A stretch of DNA of 56,949 bases. It comes from Actinomycetota bacterium (GTDB lineage Bacteria; Actinomycetota; Acidimicrobiia; Acidimicrobiales; Ilumatobacteraceae). The stretch is from assembly GCA_009927665.1 (NCBI GenBank), contig RFMM01000183.1:1-56949 (forward strand). Direction: 5' to 3'. Numbering within the stretch: position 1 is the first letter of the stretch; every line of letters starts with the position of its first letter. Under the pieces are notes generated by a model, which saw only the letters and a program-made list of their open reading frames with translations, had not been told where the DNA came from and did not search any database. A program made the translations under genes and the position numbers. Of this stretch, positions 10,145 through 19,900 are shown in pieces.

Positions 10145-10156
10145 GCGCGTCTTATT

Positions 10157-10951
10157 CTACGCGTGCGACGACTCTGCAGAAGCGATGCGCTCGTCAGAGA
10201 AGCGCGGAATCTCTGCCGTTTCGGCAACGATGGTCTCGGTGCGCTTCTTCGTGGCGTAGGTGTTGCGGTATTCCTGCCCGGTGAGCTCTCGAATCTCGAA
10301 CATCAACTCATCGGTGATCTCGCGCAGCATCATTGGATCATTGCCGCGTGCGGCGTAGCGCGCTGCTTCGATTGGACGCCCAATAGAAATGCGCACGGTG
10401 CCACCAAGTCGTGGCAGCGCCGCATCGGGCGGCTGAATGTCACGTGTGCCGACGATGCCAACCGGAAACAGCGGACAGCCGAGTTTGACCGCCAACCGGG
10501 CTGCACCGGTGTGACCCTTGTAGAGCATGCCGTCGCGGCTGCGCGTGCCTTCGGGGAAGATGCCGAACAACTCGCCTCGTTGCAGCACTCGCTCTGCTGC
10601 ATCGAGGGCGGCGTGCGATTTTTCACCCCCGGCGCGATCGACAGGGATCATGCCAACTTTTGGAAAGAACCAACGTGTCTTCCACGAATCCATGTATTCG
10701 CTCTTGCCGATGAACGAGATGTTGCGCGGCGCCAACAGCATGAGAAACGCCGAGTCAAGAAAGCTGATGTGATTCGGAGCCAAGATGGCCGCACCGTGCT
10801 TGGGTAAGCGGCCGAAGCCATCGAGTTCGAATTTCCACGCGAAACGAGCGAGCGGCTGCAGTGTGGTGCGCAGGCGCGCTTGAAACTGGGTGGCACCGTT
10901 GAACACCCAGTCAGGAAACTGCTTGGCGTGCGTTGCGCCCGAGTTCGTCAC
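10157..10951 (-). CDS. plsC: 1-acyl-sn-glycerol-3-phosphate acyltransferase (PlsC family)
   Basis: NHISFLD (NHx4D) and FPEGTRSRDG motifs. Confidence 0.92.
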   Translation of the reverse strand: MTNSGATHAKQFPDWVFNGATQFQARLRTTLQPLARFAWKFELDGFGRLPKHGAAILAPNHISFLDSAFLMLLAPRNISFIGKSEYMDSWKTRWFFPKVGMIPVDRAGGEKSHAALDAAERVLQRGELFGIFPEGTRSRDGMLYKGHTGAARLAVKLGCPLFPVGIVGTRDIQPPDAALPRLGGTVRISIGRPIEAARYAARGNDPMMLREITDELMFEIRELTGQEYRNTYATKKRTETIVAETAEIPRFSDERIASAESSHA

Positions 10952-12099
10952 AGCCGCACCCCGAGCAAGGCGGCCGCTGCGGTCACGTCGACCCCATCGC
11001 GGGCGGCAGCGTCAATGGCGGCCAGAGCACCAGGGGTGTCGAGATCAGCGTCGAGTCGGGCGCGAACTGCGTTCAACACGTCTGACTCCCCCTGTTCGTT
11101 GCGTTGCGAATTGCCTCTCTTTGAGTCAACAGCAGCGACCTGCCATATGCCAAGCCGATCGGCGGCTCGATCGATGAGACCTTCGTCCCATTCCCACTCG
11201 TGGCGGTAGTGGTTCACGAGAAGTCCGAGGCGAATCGCCCGTGGGTCGTATCGGCGGCGCAAGGCATCAACGAACACCAGGTTGCCCCGGCTCTTTGACA
11301 TCTTGTGGCCATCCATCCAGACCATCGCCACGTGCATCCAGTGGCGCACGAACGGCTGACCGGTGGCGGCCTCTGACTGGGCTCGCTCGCACTCGTGATG
11401 CGGGTAAATGAGGTCGGTGCCACCACCGTGCAGGTCGATGGTGGTGCCAAGCTCGCGCAGGGCAAGGGCGCTGCACTCGATGTGCCAGCCCGGCCGCCCG
11501 GCACCCCAGATGGTGTCCCACGACGGTTCATCGGCCGCCGACGGTTGCCAGAGCACGAAGTCGAGCGGGTCTCGCTTGTTCGGGTCCTCGACATTGCCGC
11601 CCCGCTCTCGCGCCAGCGCCAGCATCACCTCACGGTCGTAGTGCGAGACCGAACCAAAGTCACGAGAACGGGCAACGTCGAAGTACACCGCACCACCCGA
11701 CTCGTAGGCGAACCCCCGCTCGAGCACCATGCCGATGAACCCGCGAATGTCGGCAATCGCCGATGATGCCCGCGGCGTCGAATGCATCGGCACCAGTTCG
11801 AGCGCGGCGAGGTCGTCGTTGAGTCGCGTCTCCTCGCGCGCCGCAAGATCGAGATAGTGCACGCCAAGCTCGCGCGCCTTGGCAAACAGTGGATCATCGA
11901 CATCGGTGACGTTGCGTACACATTTGACACTGCGGCCCGTGTCGAGCAGTCGACGAATGAGGATGTCATAGGCCATGAACGTGAATGCGTGACCGAGATG
12001 GGTTGCGTCATACGGCGTTACTCCGCAGACGTACATCTTCACTTCGCTGCCGGGTGAGAACTCGACCACCTCTCGCCGAGCGGTGTCGAAGAGTTGCAC
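10948..12099 (-). CDS. mshC: Cysteine:GlcN-Ins ligase MshC (mycothiol biosynthesis; CysS paralogue)
   Basis: MYVCGVTPYDATHLGHAFTFMAYDIL, RNVTDVDDPLFAKA, GTTIDLHGGGTDLIYPHHECERAQSEAATGQPF, KMSKSRGNLVFV; TPYDATHLGHA signature favours MshC over CysS. Confidence 0.88.
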   Translation of the reverse strand: MQLFDTARREVVEFSPGSEVKMYVCGVTPYDATHLGHAFTFMAYDILIRRLLDTGRSVKCVRNVTDVDDPLFAKARELGVHYLDLAAREETRLNDDLAALELVPMHSTPRASSAIADIRGFIGMVLERGFAYESGGAVYFDVARSRDFGSVSHYDREVMLALARERGGNVEDPNKRDPLDFVLWQPSAADEPSWDTIWGAGRPGWHIECSALALRELGTTIDLHGGGTDLIYPHHECERAQSEAATGQPFVRHWMHVAMVWMDGHKMSKSRGNLVFVDALRRRYDPRAIRLGLLVNHYRHEWEWDEGLIDRAADRLGIWQVAAVDSKRGNSQRNEQGESDVLNAVRARLDADLDTPGALAAIDAAARDGVDVTAAAALLGVRL

Positions 12100-12113
12100 G
12101 CCGATGCCGTTGG

Positions 12114-12788
12114 TCAGTTGATGCCAGTGAAGCGGGGCGCGACACGGGTCTTGTAGCGCACGTTCAGCTGTAACAACACGGCGGTCAGCGCTTCAATCGC
12201 CAATGCGTTCGACAGCAACCCGGCGTTCAATGGTCGACAGCCTGCGATGCGCGAAACCATCTCGCTCACATCTTGGGTAGCTTCGCGAAAGTCTGAGCAA
12301 ATCAAGACGTCGCTGTCGACCGCGTGGTCGAGGGCACCCAACTCGGTGGCAGGTAGGTGTTGGAACGCAGCAACCACGCGCGACTGAGGAATCGCAGCCT
12401 GCACGTGAGCAGCAATGCTGCCGCGCGGTGGAATCAGCGGTTGAAACTCTTTACCGACGCGCACGAGCGCATTCGCCATGGTGATCACGATTTTGCCGCG
12501 CAAGTGATCGGCGAGTTCAGTCACCGTCGTGGCGGCAGAATCCCACGGTGTCGCGAGCACCACGATGTCGCGTGAGGCGGCATCGACATTGTCGCCACCG
12601 ACGAGGTCAAGGTGGTGTCGCGGCCACTTGGCCTTCATCTCGTCTGCGACCTGGATGCCACGCTCTTTGGTGCGCGAACCGATGCACCCCGCGTAACCCA
12701 CCGACGCGAGTCGTACCGCAAGCGCGCTGCCCGCTGGGCCGGTGCCGCCGACGTATCCGATGCTCGGAAGCGTGTCGGGCATGTCCAC
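12114..12788 (-). CDS. npdG: NADPH:F420 reductase (Fno/NpdG-like)
   Basis: Rossmann GYVGGTGPAGSALAVRLASVGYAGCIGSRTKERG, VVLATPWDSAATTV, VAAFQHLPATELGALDHAVDSDVLICSD. Confidence 0.86.
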   Translation of the reverse strand: MDMPDTLPSIGYVGGTGPAGSALAVRLASVGYAGCIGSRTKERGIQVADEMKAKWPRHHLDLVGGDNVDAASRDIVVLATPWDSAATTVTELADHLRGKIVITMANALVRVGKEFQPLIPPRGSIAAHVQAAIPQSRVVAAFQHLPATELGALDHAVDSDVLICSDFREATQDVSEMVSRIAGCRPLNAGLLSNALAIEALTAVLLQLNVRYKTRVAPRFTGIN

Positions 12789-12800
12789 TACCGTAGCGAC

Positions 12801-13568
12801 GTGGCGATTCTTGCGGGTAAGCGACTCGTCATCACGGGTGTGCTCACCGATGCATCACTGGCTTACGGTGTCGCCGAACTGGCAGTTGCACAGGGAGCAC
12901 AGGTGTTGCTCACAGGTGCGGGTCGTGGTCTGTCGATCACACAACGCACTGCCAAGAAGCTCTCACCCGCCCCTGCGGTGGCCGAGTTTGACGTAACGAA
13001 TCCTGCACATGTCGAGTCGGTGCGCGAGGCCGCACGTGAGCATCTCGGTCAAGTCGACGGGGTGCTGCACTCGATTGGGTTTGCTCCCGCCGCGTGCCTC
13101 GGTGACGACCTCATGGCTGCTACGTGGGACGACGTGGCAGTCGCCATGCAGGTGTCGGCATTTTCGTTGAAGACGCTTGCCGATGCCTTCGTGCCGCTCA
13201 TGGGTGACGGTGGCAGCATCGTTGGGCTCGACTTTGACAACACCGTGGCGTGGCCCGCCTACAACTGGATGGGGGTCGCGAAGTCGGCGCTCGAGTCAAC
13301 GAGTCGCTATCTCGCTCGCGAGCTTGGCCCACGAAAAATTCGCTGCAACCTCGTTGCCGCCGGACCGATTCGCACGATGGCCGCCAAGTCGATTCCGTCG
13401 TTCGCCCAATTCGAAGACATCTGGAACGCCCGCGCCCCACTCGGTTGGGACATCCACGACTCGACTGCGGTCGCGCGCGCGTGTTGCGCGTTGCTCTCTG
13501 ATTGGTTCCCCGCCACGACGGGCGAGATTGTGCATGTCGACGGCGGCTACCACGCCGTCGGCGCGTGA
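12801..13568 (+). CDS. InhA-like enoyl-ACP reductase
   Basis: GTG start; GKRLVITGVLTDASLAYGVAELA, GVLHSIGFAP, PAYNWMGVAKSALESTSRYLARELGPRKIRCNLVAAGPIRT, CALLSDWFPATTGEIVHVDGGYH; Yx6K catalytic pair. Confidence 0.92.
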   Translation: MAILAGKRLVITGVLTDASLAYGVAELAVAQGAQVLLTGAGRGLSITQRTAKKLSPAPAVAEFDVTNPAHVESVREAAREHLGQVDGVLHSIGFAPAACLGDDLMAATWDDVAVAMQVSAFSLKTLADAFVPLMGDGGSIVGLDFDNTVAWPAYNWMGVAKSALESTSRYLARELGPRKIRCNLVAAGPIRTMAAKSIPSFAQFEDIWNARAPLGWDIHDSTAVARACCALLSDWFPATTGEIVHVDGGYHAVGA

Positions 13569-15553
13569 ACCGGCTCGCCGGCGAATCATCGCCGTACCTT
13601 CGGCAACACCGCGACAACCCGGTCGACTGGTGGCCGTGGTGCGACGAGGCGTTCGCCGAAGCCAGGCGACGCGATGTGCCGGTGCTGTTGTCGGTCGGAT
13701 ACTCCGCATGTCACTGGTGCCATGTGATGGCCCACGAATCGTTCGAAAACGCCGACGTCGCCGCCATGATGAATCGACTGTTCGTCAACGTGAAGGTCGA
13801 CCGCGAAGAGCGACCTGACGTCGACAGCATCTATATGGATGCCGTACAGGCGATGACCGGGCGGGGCGGGTGGCCGATGACGGTGTTCTTGACGCCGAGC
13901 GCCCAGCCGTTCTTCGGCGGCACCTACTACCCCGCACCATCGTTCATGCAATTGATGAATGCCATCGATGACGCCTGGCGAAATCGGCGCGAAGACATCG
14001 ACAACAACGTGGCGGCACTCGTCGAGAACATCGGTCGCACATCGCAGATCAGCACGAACGAGCATCTTCCATCAATCGACGTGTTCAAGGCCGCGGTGCA
14101 ACGACTCGACGCCGACTTTGATGCCCGCTGGGGCGGCTTCGGCAATGCCCCGAAGTTCCCCGGAACGATGGCCCTCGAGTTGCTGCTGCGTGCATATCTC
14201 AACGACGAGTCGCCGCGCACTCGACAGATGCTCACCACCACCCTCGATGCGATGGCCTCGGGCGGCATGTACGACCATCTCGGCGGTGGCTTTGCCCGCT
14301 ACAGCGTCGATGAACAGTGGCTGGTGCCGCACTTCGAAAAAATGTTGTACGACCAGGCCCTGCTCATTCGCCCCTACCTGCATGCGTCACTCGTCTTGCG
14401 TGAGCCGCGCTGGCAGCAGGTCGTCACAGAGACCATCAACTACGTGTTGCGTGATCTTTGCTCGCCAGAAGGCGCGTTCTATAGCGCTGAAGACGCCGAC
14501 TCACTCGATGAGTCGGGTCACTCGCACGAAGGGCACTTCTACGTGTTCACTCCGGCCCAGGTGCGTCAGGTGGTGCCCAGCCATCTCGTCGACACCGCAC
14601 TTTCGTGGTACGAAATCACCGACGCCGGAAACTTCGAAGGCAAGTCGATTCCCTGTCGGTTGTCGAATCGGGGAAACCTGCTGCGCAACGAAGATGTAGA
14701 AGCGGTTCGCCAACTGCTTTTTTCTGCTCGCAACACCAGACACCGACCCGGTCTTGACGACAAAGTGATTCTCGAGTGGAACTCGCTCATGATCGCATCG
14801 TTGTGTGAAGCCGCCGCAGCACTGCACAACGACGAATGGGCACGGGCCGCGCAACGCGCCGGAGATTTCATGGCGACGACCATGCGACGCACCGACGGCC
14901 GATGGTTGCGCACATGGCATCGCGACGCGACACCCAAGCACTTGGCGATGGCTGCCGACCTCGCCAATCTGGTCGACGCCTTCACACGGCTCTATGAACT
15001 GACCGGCGTCGCACGTTGGGTGCAGCTTGCGCGCGAAGCCGCCGATCAACTGATCGCCCACCACCATGACGCCGCAGAGGGCGGCTTCTTCACCACGCCA
15101 AATGATGGTGAACGGCTCATCGTGCGCCAGAAAGACCTGATCGACAACGCCACGCCATCAGCGAACTCGGTCGCCGCTCTCGCCCTGCAACGGCTCGCCG
15201 CTTTGACCGGCGTCGAGCAGTACCGCACACACGCCGAGGGTGTTTTCAAATTGCTGGCACGCATCGTGCAAAGTGCGCCGACGGCGTTCCCCCATCTGCT
15301 GTGTGCGTTGCACCTGCACCACGTCGGGTTGACCGAGATCGCAATCACCGGCAAACGCGGCGAGCTCGTGTCGTATCTGCAATCGCAGTGGCTGCCGACG
15401 GTCGTTTTGGCATGGGGCGAAACGTTCGATACCCCGCTCTTCGCCGATCGTCGAGATGGCCTTGCGTATGTGTGCCGCCAGTACGCGTGTCAGGCACCCG
15501 CGACGTCACGCGACGAATTGGTGGCTGCCTTGCGCGCCGCGCTGTCGGGCTGA
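13565..15553 (+). CDS. Thioredoxin-domain protein of the YyaL/DUF255 family
   Basis: NRLAGESSPYLRQHRDNPVDWWPWCDEAFAEARRRDVPVLLSVGYSACHWCHVMAHESFENADVAAMMNRLFVNVKVDREERPDVDSIYM; GTG start overlapping previous TGA. Confidence 0.92.
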   Translation: MNRLAGESSPYLRQHRDNPVDWWPWCDEAFAEARRRDVPVLLSVGYSACHWCHVMAHESFENADVAAMMNRLFVNVKVDREERPDVDSIYMDAVQAMTGRGGWPMTVFLTPSAQPFFGGTYYPAPSFMQLMNAIDDAWRNRREDIDNNVAALVENIGRTSQISTNEHLPSIDVFKAAVQRLDADFDARWGGFGNAPKFPGTMALELLLRAYLNDESPRTRQMLTTTLDAMASGGMYDHLGGGFARYSVDEQWLVPHFEKMLYDQALLIRPYLHASLVLREPRWQQVVTETINYVLRDLCSPEGAFYSAEDADSLDESGHSHEGHFYVFTPAQVRQVVPSHLVDTALSWYEITDAGNFEGKSIPCRLSNRGNLLRNEDVEAVRQLLFSARNTRHRPGLDDKVILEWNSLMIASLCEAAAALHNDEWARAAQRAGDFMATTMRRTDGRWLRTWHRDATPKHLAMAADLANLVDAFTRLYELTGVARWVQLAREAADQLIAHHHDAAEGGFFTTPNDGERLIVRQKDLIDNATPSANSVAALALQRLAALTGVEQYRTHAEGVFKLLARIVQSAPTAFPHLLCALHLHHVGLTEIAITGKRGELVSYLQSQWLPTVVLAWGETFDTPLFADRRDGLAYVCRQYACQAPATSRDELVAALRAALSG

Positions 15554-15570
15554 CGCTGCCTCACGAGACG

Positions 15571-15647
15571 GCGTCGCCCCGCTCAAACACGCGCGTCGCC
15601 CCGCTAGACACAGGCGTCACCCCGCTCAGACGCAGGCGTCACCAGCC
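15571..15647. repeat. Degenerate 21-22-bp tandem repeat, about 3.5 copies
   Basis: GCGTCGCCCCGCTCAAACACGC / GCGTCGCCCCGCTAGACACAG / GCGTCACCCCGCTCAGACGCAG / GCGTCACCAGCC between convergent genes. Confidence 0.85.
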
Positions 15648-16271
15648 GCCGAAGTGCACGATGCTGTCGGTACTCGCCCTCGGCAATCGGGCACTTGCAC
15701 CGCGCGAGAACGCCGAGTCGTCGCGCTCGTTGTCATCGGGCTCGCGTTCGAACCCGAGAGCGACGGCGCCGAGCAACTGCACCGACGCTGGCACATGCAA
15801 CTCGTCGCGCAGTTGCTGCTCGCCATTGAACACCCCGAAGAACAATGCACCCAATCCGGCATCGTGTGCAGCCAAGAGCATCGTCATCGTTGCGAACGAC
15901 GCATCGATGGTCCAGTACGGCACTGGCCACGCATCAAGCGACTCACCGAGGCCGGTGCGCGACTTGTCGCTCGCCGAGTAGCGGTCGAGGTACGCCTGCG
16001 GGTCAGCGAACGACAGTGCGATGACAGGTGCGTCGAGCAGATGCCTCCAGCGAAAGGTCTCGCGCGTCTCTGCACTCATCGTTGCTCGCCAGAAGCGACC
16101 GGTGTCTTCGCCTTCGAGCACCACCAGATGCCAGCCCTGCGTCTTGCCTGCCGAAGGCGATCGTGATGCGAGGTCAACAATGTGCGCGAGCACCGCTCGG
16201 TCGATCGGGTCTCGACGAAAGGCCCGCACCATGCGACGCGTGCGCACCAGGCGTGAAAACTCGTCGCTCAC
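15639..16271 (-). CDS. Nitroreductase family protein
   Basis: RTRRMVRAFRRDPIDRAVLAHIVDLASRSPSAGKTQGWHLVVL and DASFATMTMLLAAHDAGLGALFFGVF; GTG start at 16271 proposed. Confidence 0.85.
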   Translation of the reverse strand: MSDEFSRLVRTRRMVRAFRRDPIDRAVLAHIVDLASRSPSAGKTQGWHLVVLEGEDTGRFWRATMSAETRETFRWRHLLDAPVIALSFADPQAYLDRYSASDKSRTGLGESLDAWPVPYWTIDASFATMTMLLAAHDAGLGALFFGVFNGEQQLRDELHVPASVQLLGAVALGFEREPDDNERDDSAFSRGASARLPRASTDSIVHFGGW

Positions 16272-16284
16272 GGCGACGGCCGCG

Positions 16285-16938
16285 CTACTTCTTCTTGCCG
16301 AGTTTGGCCAATGACTCAGCCATGGTCCAACCATGAACGATGAGCACGCCACCCTTGGCGACGTTCACCGGCTTGAAGAACGCGAGAATGTCGGCGGCAA
16401 TCTTCGCTTTCTTCACCGGTTCATAGTCGATGAAGCCCGACTGCGCATTCGACTTGGCAACGAAAGAAGCCTGGTCGTATTGCGGTTCAATGGCGTAACG
16501 ACGCGCCAGACGGCGACCCCACGCACGTTGCTCGCCCACCGCGTTGTGCTTTGGGCGCGGAATGATGTCGGTGACTGGGGCAAATGCTTCAAGCGCGTCG
16601 GCGCTGACGAAGCGAGCCCCGATGACGACATCTTCGTCGGGAAAGGCCATGAGCGCACGATGAAATGCCTCAGTCATGAGGCCGCGCAATACCGTATCTC
16701 GCTTGGCGATGCGCTTGACGCTGAGCAGACCCATCACGACGCATGGTGTGCCGCCGAGACGCTCGAGCGTGAGAAACATGAAGCCCACAAGGTTGTTGCC
16801 CTCGCGTGCGGTGGTCGCTAGCACCCACTGGTCTTTGGCCTTCGACACCGCACCGATGCCGAACGCACCACCCATCGAGGCGAATTCATCAAGATCGGCG
16901 TCGGTGAGCGCGCTGGCGTCGCGGGTAACGACTTTCAT
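16285..16938 (-). CDS. Hypothetical protein, possibly GNAT-like
   Basis: Conserved-looking ORF MKVVTRDASALTDADLDEFASMGGAFGIG...LVGFMFLTLERLGGTPCVVMGLLSVKR; weak resemblance to GNAT acetyltransferases. Confidence 0.6.
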   Translation of the reverse strand: MKVVTRDASALTDADLDEFASMGGAFGIGAVSKAKDQWVLATTAREGNNLVGFMFLTLERLGGTPCVVMGLLSVKRIAKRDTVLRGLMTEAFHRALMAFPDEDVVIGARFVSADALEAFAPVTDIIPRPKHNAVGEQRAWGRRLARRYAIEPQYDQASFVAKSNAQSGFIDYEPVKKAKIAADILAFFKPVNVAKGGVLIVHGWTMAESLAKLGKKK

Positions 16939-16979
16939 CGCATCTATTCTGCCAGCGAAAAACGCGTTTCGGACGCGTG

Positions 16980-19900
16980 TCAACCGATGCTTACTGCTTC
17001 ACCAAATTTGGCACGCAGCTGCCCGATGACGCTGGGAATGCTCACTGCGAAATCTGGTCCGAGCGCGACAGTTCTGTCACCGACTTTGAGAAAGACCGGT
17101 GAGTCGCCTGCATGCTCGCGCAAGAGATCGCGAATCTCATTCACCTCGCTCGCGCCAACACTGCGTCGCGCAAGATCGATGTACAGCGATTCAGTTCCGG
17201 TCTTTGGAACATCAACGACCTGAATGTCGCTCGCCATCAGCATCACGCGCGCTTCATCGCGACGGTCAAGACGGCCGCGCACGACGACGATCTGGTCGTC
17301 GACCACGAGATGACCTTGCGTCTGATGGGTCTTAGGGAACACCGTCACTTCGATGGCGCCTGCCATGTCTTCGAGCGTGAAGGTGCACATCGCCTCGCCC
17401 TTGCGGGTGTACTTGCGCTCACAGCCCGTGATGACACCAGCCAAGGTGATGTTGTCTTCGGTGCGATCGACGACGTCGACGATCGTGCATGTAGCTCGTC
17501 GCGCCAACAGGTGCTCTAGCCCGCGCAACGGGTGGTCGGAAACGTACAACCCGAGCATCTCTTTTTCGAGCTTCAGCTGCTCGGCACGCTCGTAATGCAG
17601 ATCAGGAATCGGCAATCGCTCGTCAAAGCCCGCATCGTTGTCGGGCGTATCACCGAACAAACTCATCACACCTTGGTCGCGTTCACGGCGTCGCAGCAAT
17701 GCTTGGTCGACGAGCGACTCGAACACTGCGAGAAGACCGCGGCGCGGGCAGCCGAGTGAGTCAAACGCCCCAGCTTTGATCAGCGACTCTAAGGCGCGCT
17801 TGTTCAACACCGACTCTGGTGCGCGGTCGATGAAGTCATAGAACGACGCAAACTTGCCGTGTTCGGCACGGTGCGCGACGAGTGCTTCGGCGGCTCCTTC
17901 TCCGACATTGCGAATGCCTGACAGACCAAAGGTCACCTCGCGCTTGCCGTCGACTGGTACGAAGTCGACAGCCGAGTCGTTGATGTCGGGAGTTCGAACC
18001 GTGACGCCATTGGCGCGCGCGTCGGCGAGATAGAGAGCGGCGCGATCGCTGTTGCCCTTTACCGAAGTGAGCAAGCAGGCGAAGTAGGCAACCGAATGGT
18101 GCGCTTTCAACCAAGCGGTCTGATAGGTGATGAGCCCGTAGCCGAACGCGTGACTCTTGGTGAAGGCATAGTCGGCGAACTTCTCGATGATGCCGAAGAG
18201 TTCACGGCCGAGCGACTCGCCATAGCCGTTGTGCGCGCACCCGCCGACGAACTTTGGCCGCTGTTCAGCCATTGCCTTCGGATCTTTCTTTGCGCACGCC
18301 TTGCGCAGAGAGTCGGCTTCTGCCAACGAGTAGCCGGCAAACTTCTGCGCTACGCGCATGATGCTTTCTTGGTAGATCATCAGCCCGTAGGTGTCGTCAA
18401 GCACGTCGCGCGCATCGTTGTGGAAGAACCGTGCCTGTTTGCGGGCGTTCTTGAAGTCGGCAAAGTCGTTGTGCATGTTCTCGGCCATCGGGCCTGGTCG
18501 GTAGAGCGCCAAGACGGCTGCGACGTCTTCAAAACGTCGAGGAACGAGTGATCGCAGCAAGGCGCGCATCGGTGCCGACTCGAGTTGAAAGACCCCAATG
18601 GTGTTGGCGGCTGCGAGCAGGTTGTAGGTCTTGGTGTCGTCAAGCGGAATCGAGTCGATGTCGAAGTCGGGCTGTGCGCGACGAATCAGTTGTTCGCAGT
18701 CGGTGATGACGTCAAGGTTTCGCAACCCGAGAATGTCCATCTTGAGAAGGCCCAGCGACTCGACGCCGTGCATTTCGTATTGCGTCACGACGGGTGCATC
18801 ATCGGGGTTCTGACCCGCTTCAGGCTTGCGCTGAATGGGCAGATACTCAGTGAGTGGCTCTTTGGTGATGACCACTGCGGCAGCGTGAATGCCGACCGAA
18901 CGCTTGAGACCCTCAAGACCACGCGCCACGTCGACAACTTGCTTGACGTCAGGGTCTGACTCGTACATCGCACGCAGGTCGGCGGCGGCGCGATAGCCGT
19001 CGACGTGTTTTTCGTTTTGCTCGAAGCAGTATCGCAGCGGCGTGTCGCGACCCATCACGACGGGTGGCATCACCTTGGCGACTCGGTCGCCCAACGCGTA
19101 GGGCATACCCAGCACTCGTGCCGCATCGCGCACCGAGTTGCGCGCCTTGATGGTGCCGAAGGTGATGATCTGGGCAACACGATCGCGACCATATTTCTCG
19201 GCGGCATAACGAATCATTTCATCGCGGTAGCGCGAGTCGAAGTCCATGTCGATGTCAGGCATCGACACGCGATCGGGGTTCAAGAAGCGCTCGAACAGCA
19301 GGTCGTACTTCACGGGGTCAAGATCGGTAATACGCAACGCGTAGGCCACCGCGCAGCCTGCTGCCGAGCCTCGACCCGGACCCACACGAATGCCCGACTC
19401 GCGTGCATGACGAATGAGGTCCCAGACGATGAGAAAGTACGACGCAAAACCCATGTCGCAGATGACCTTCAACTCGTAGGCGAGCCGCTCGACGATCGCC
19501 GGGGGCAAGGGGTCACCCCAACGCTTCGTGGCACCCTCTCGCGCCAGGTGCTCAAGATAGGCGCGATCGTCGGCGAATTCGGCCGGAATCGGAAAATCTG
19601 GCAGCACATACTTGCCGAGTTCGATCTGGGTGTTGGCGCGCTCGGCGATCCACAAGGTGTTGTCACACGATTCAGGCACGTCGCGAAACAACTGGCGCAT
19701 CTCGGCCGCTGACTTGATGTAGTGCTCTTCGCCTTCGAAGCGAAATCGGTTCGGCTCATTGATGGTGCACCCGGTCTGCACGCAGAGCAACGCATCGTGG
19801 GCCTTTGCATCGTGGCGGTGCACGTAGTGGCTGTCATTGGTGGCCAAGAGTGGTGCATCGATCTCGCGGGCCAACCGAATGAGATCGCTCATCGTCGACT

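Noticed and set aside
12612-12800. N-terminal 63-aa extension of the InhA-like ORF
   Set aside because: Overlaps npdG on the other strand; conserved reductase begins at GTG 12801
17990-18005. GTTCGAACC tRNA T-loop-like sequence
   Set aside because: Lies inside dnaE coding sequence with no cloverleaf around it
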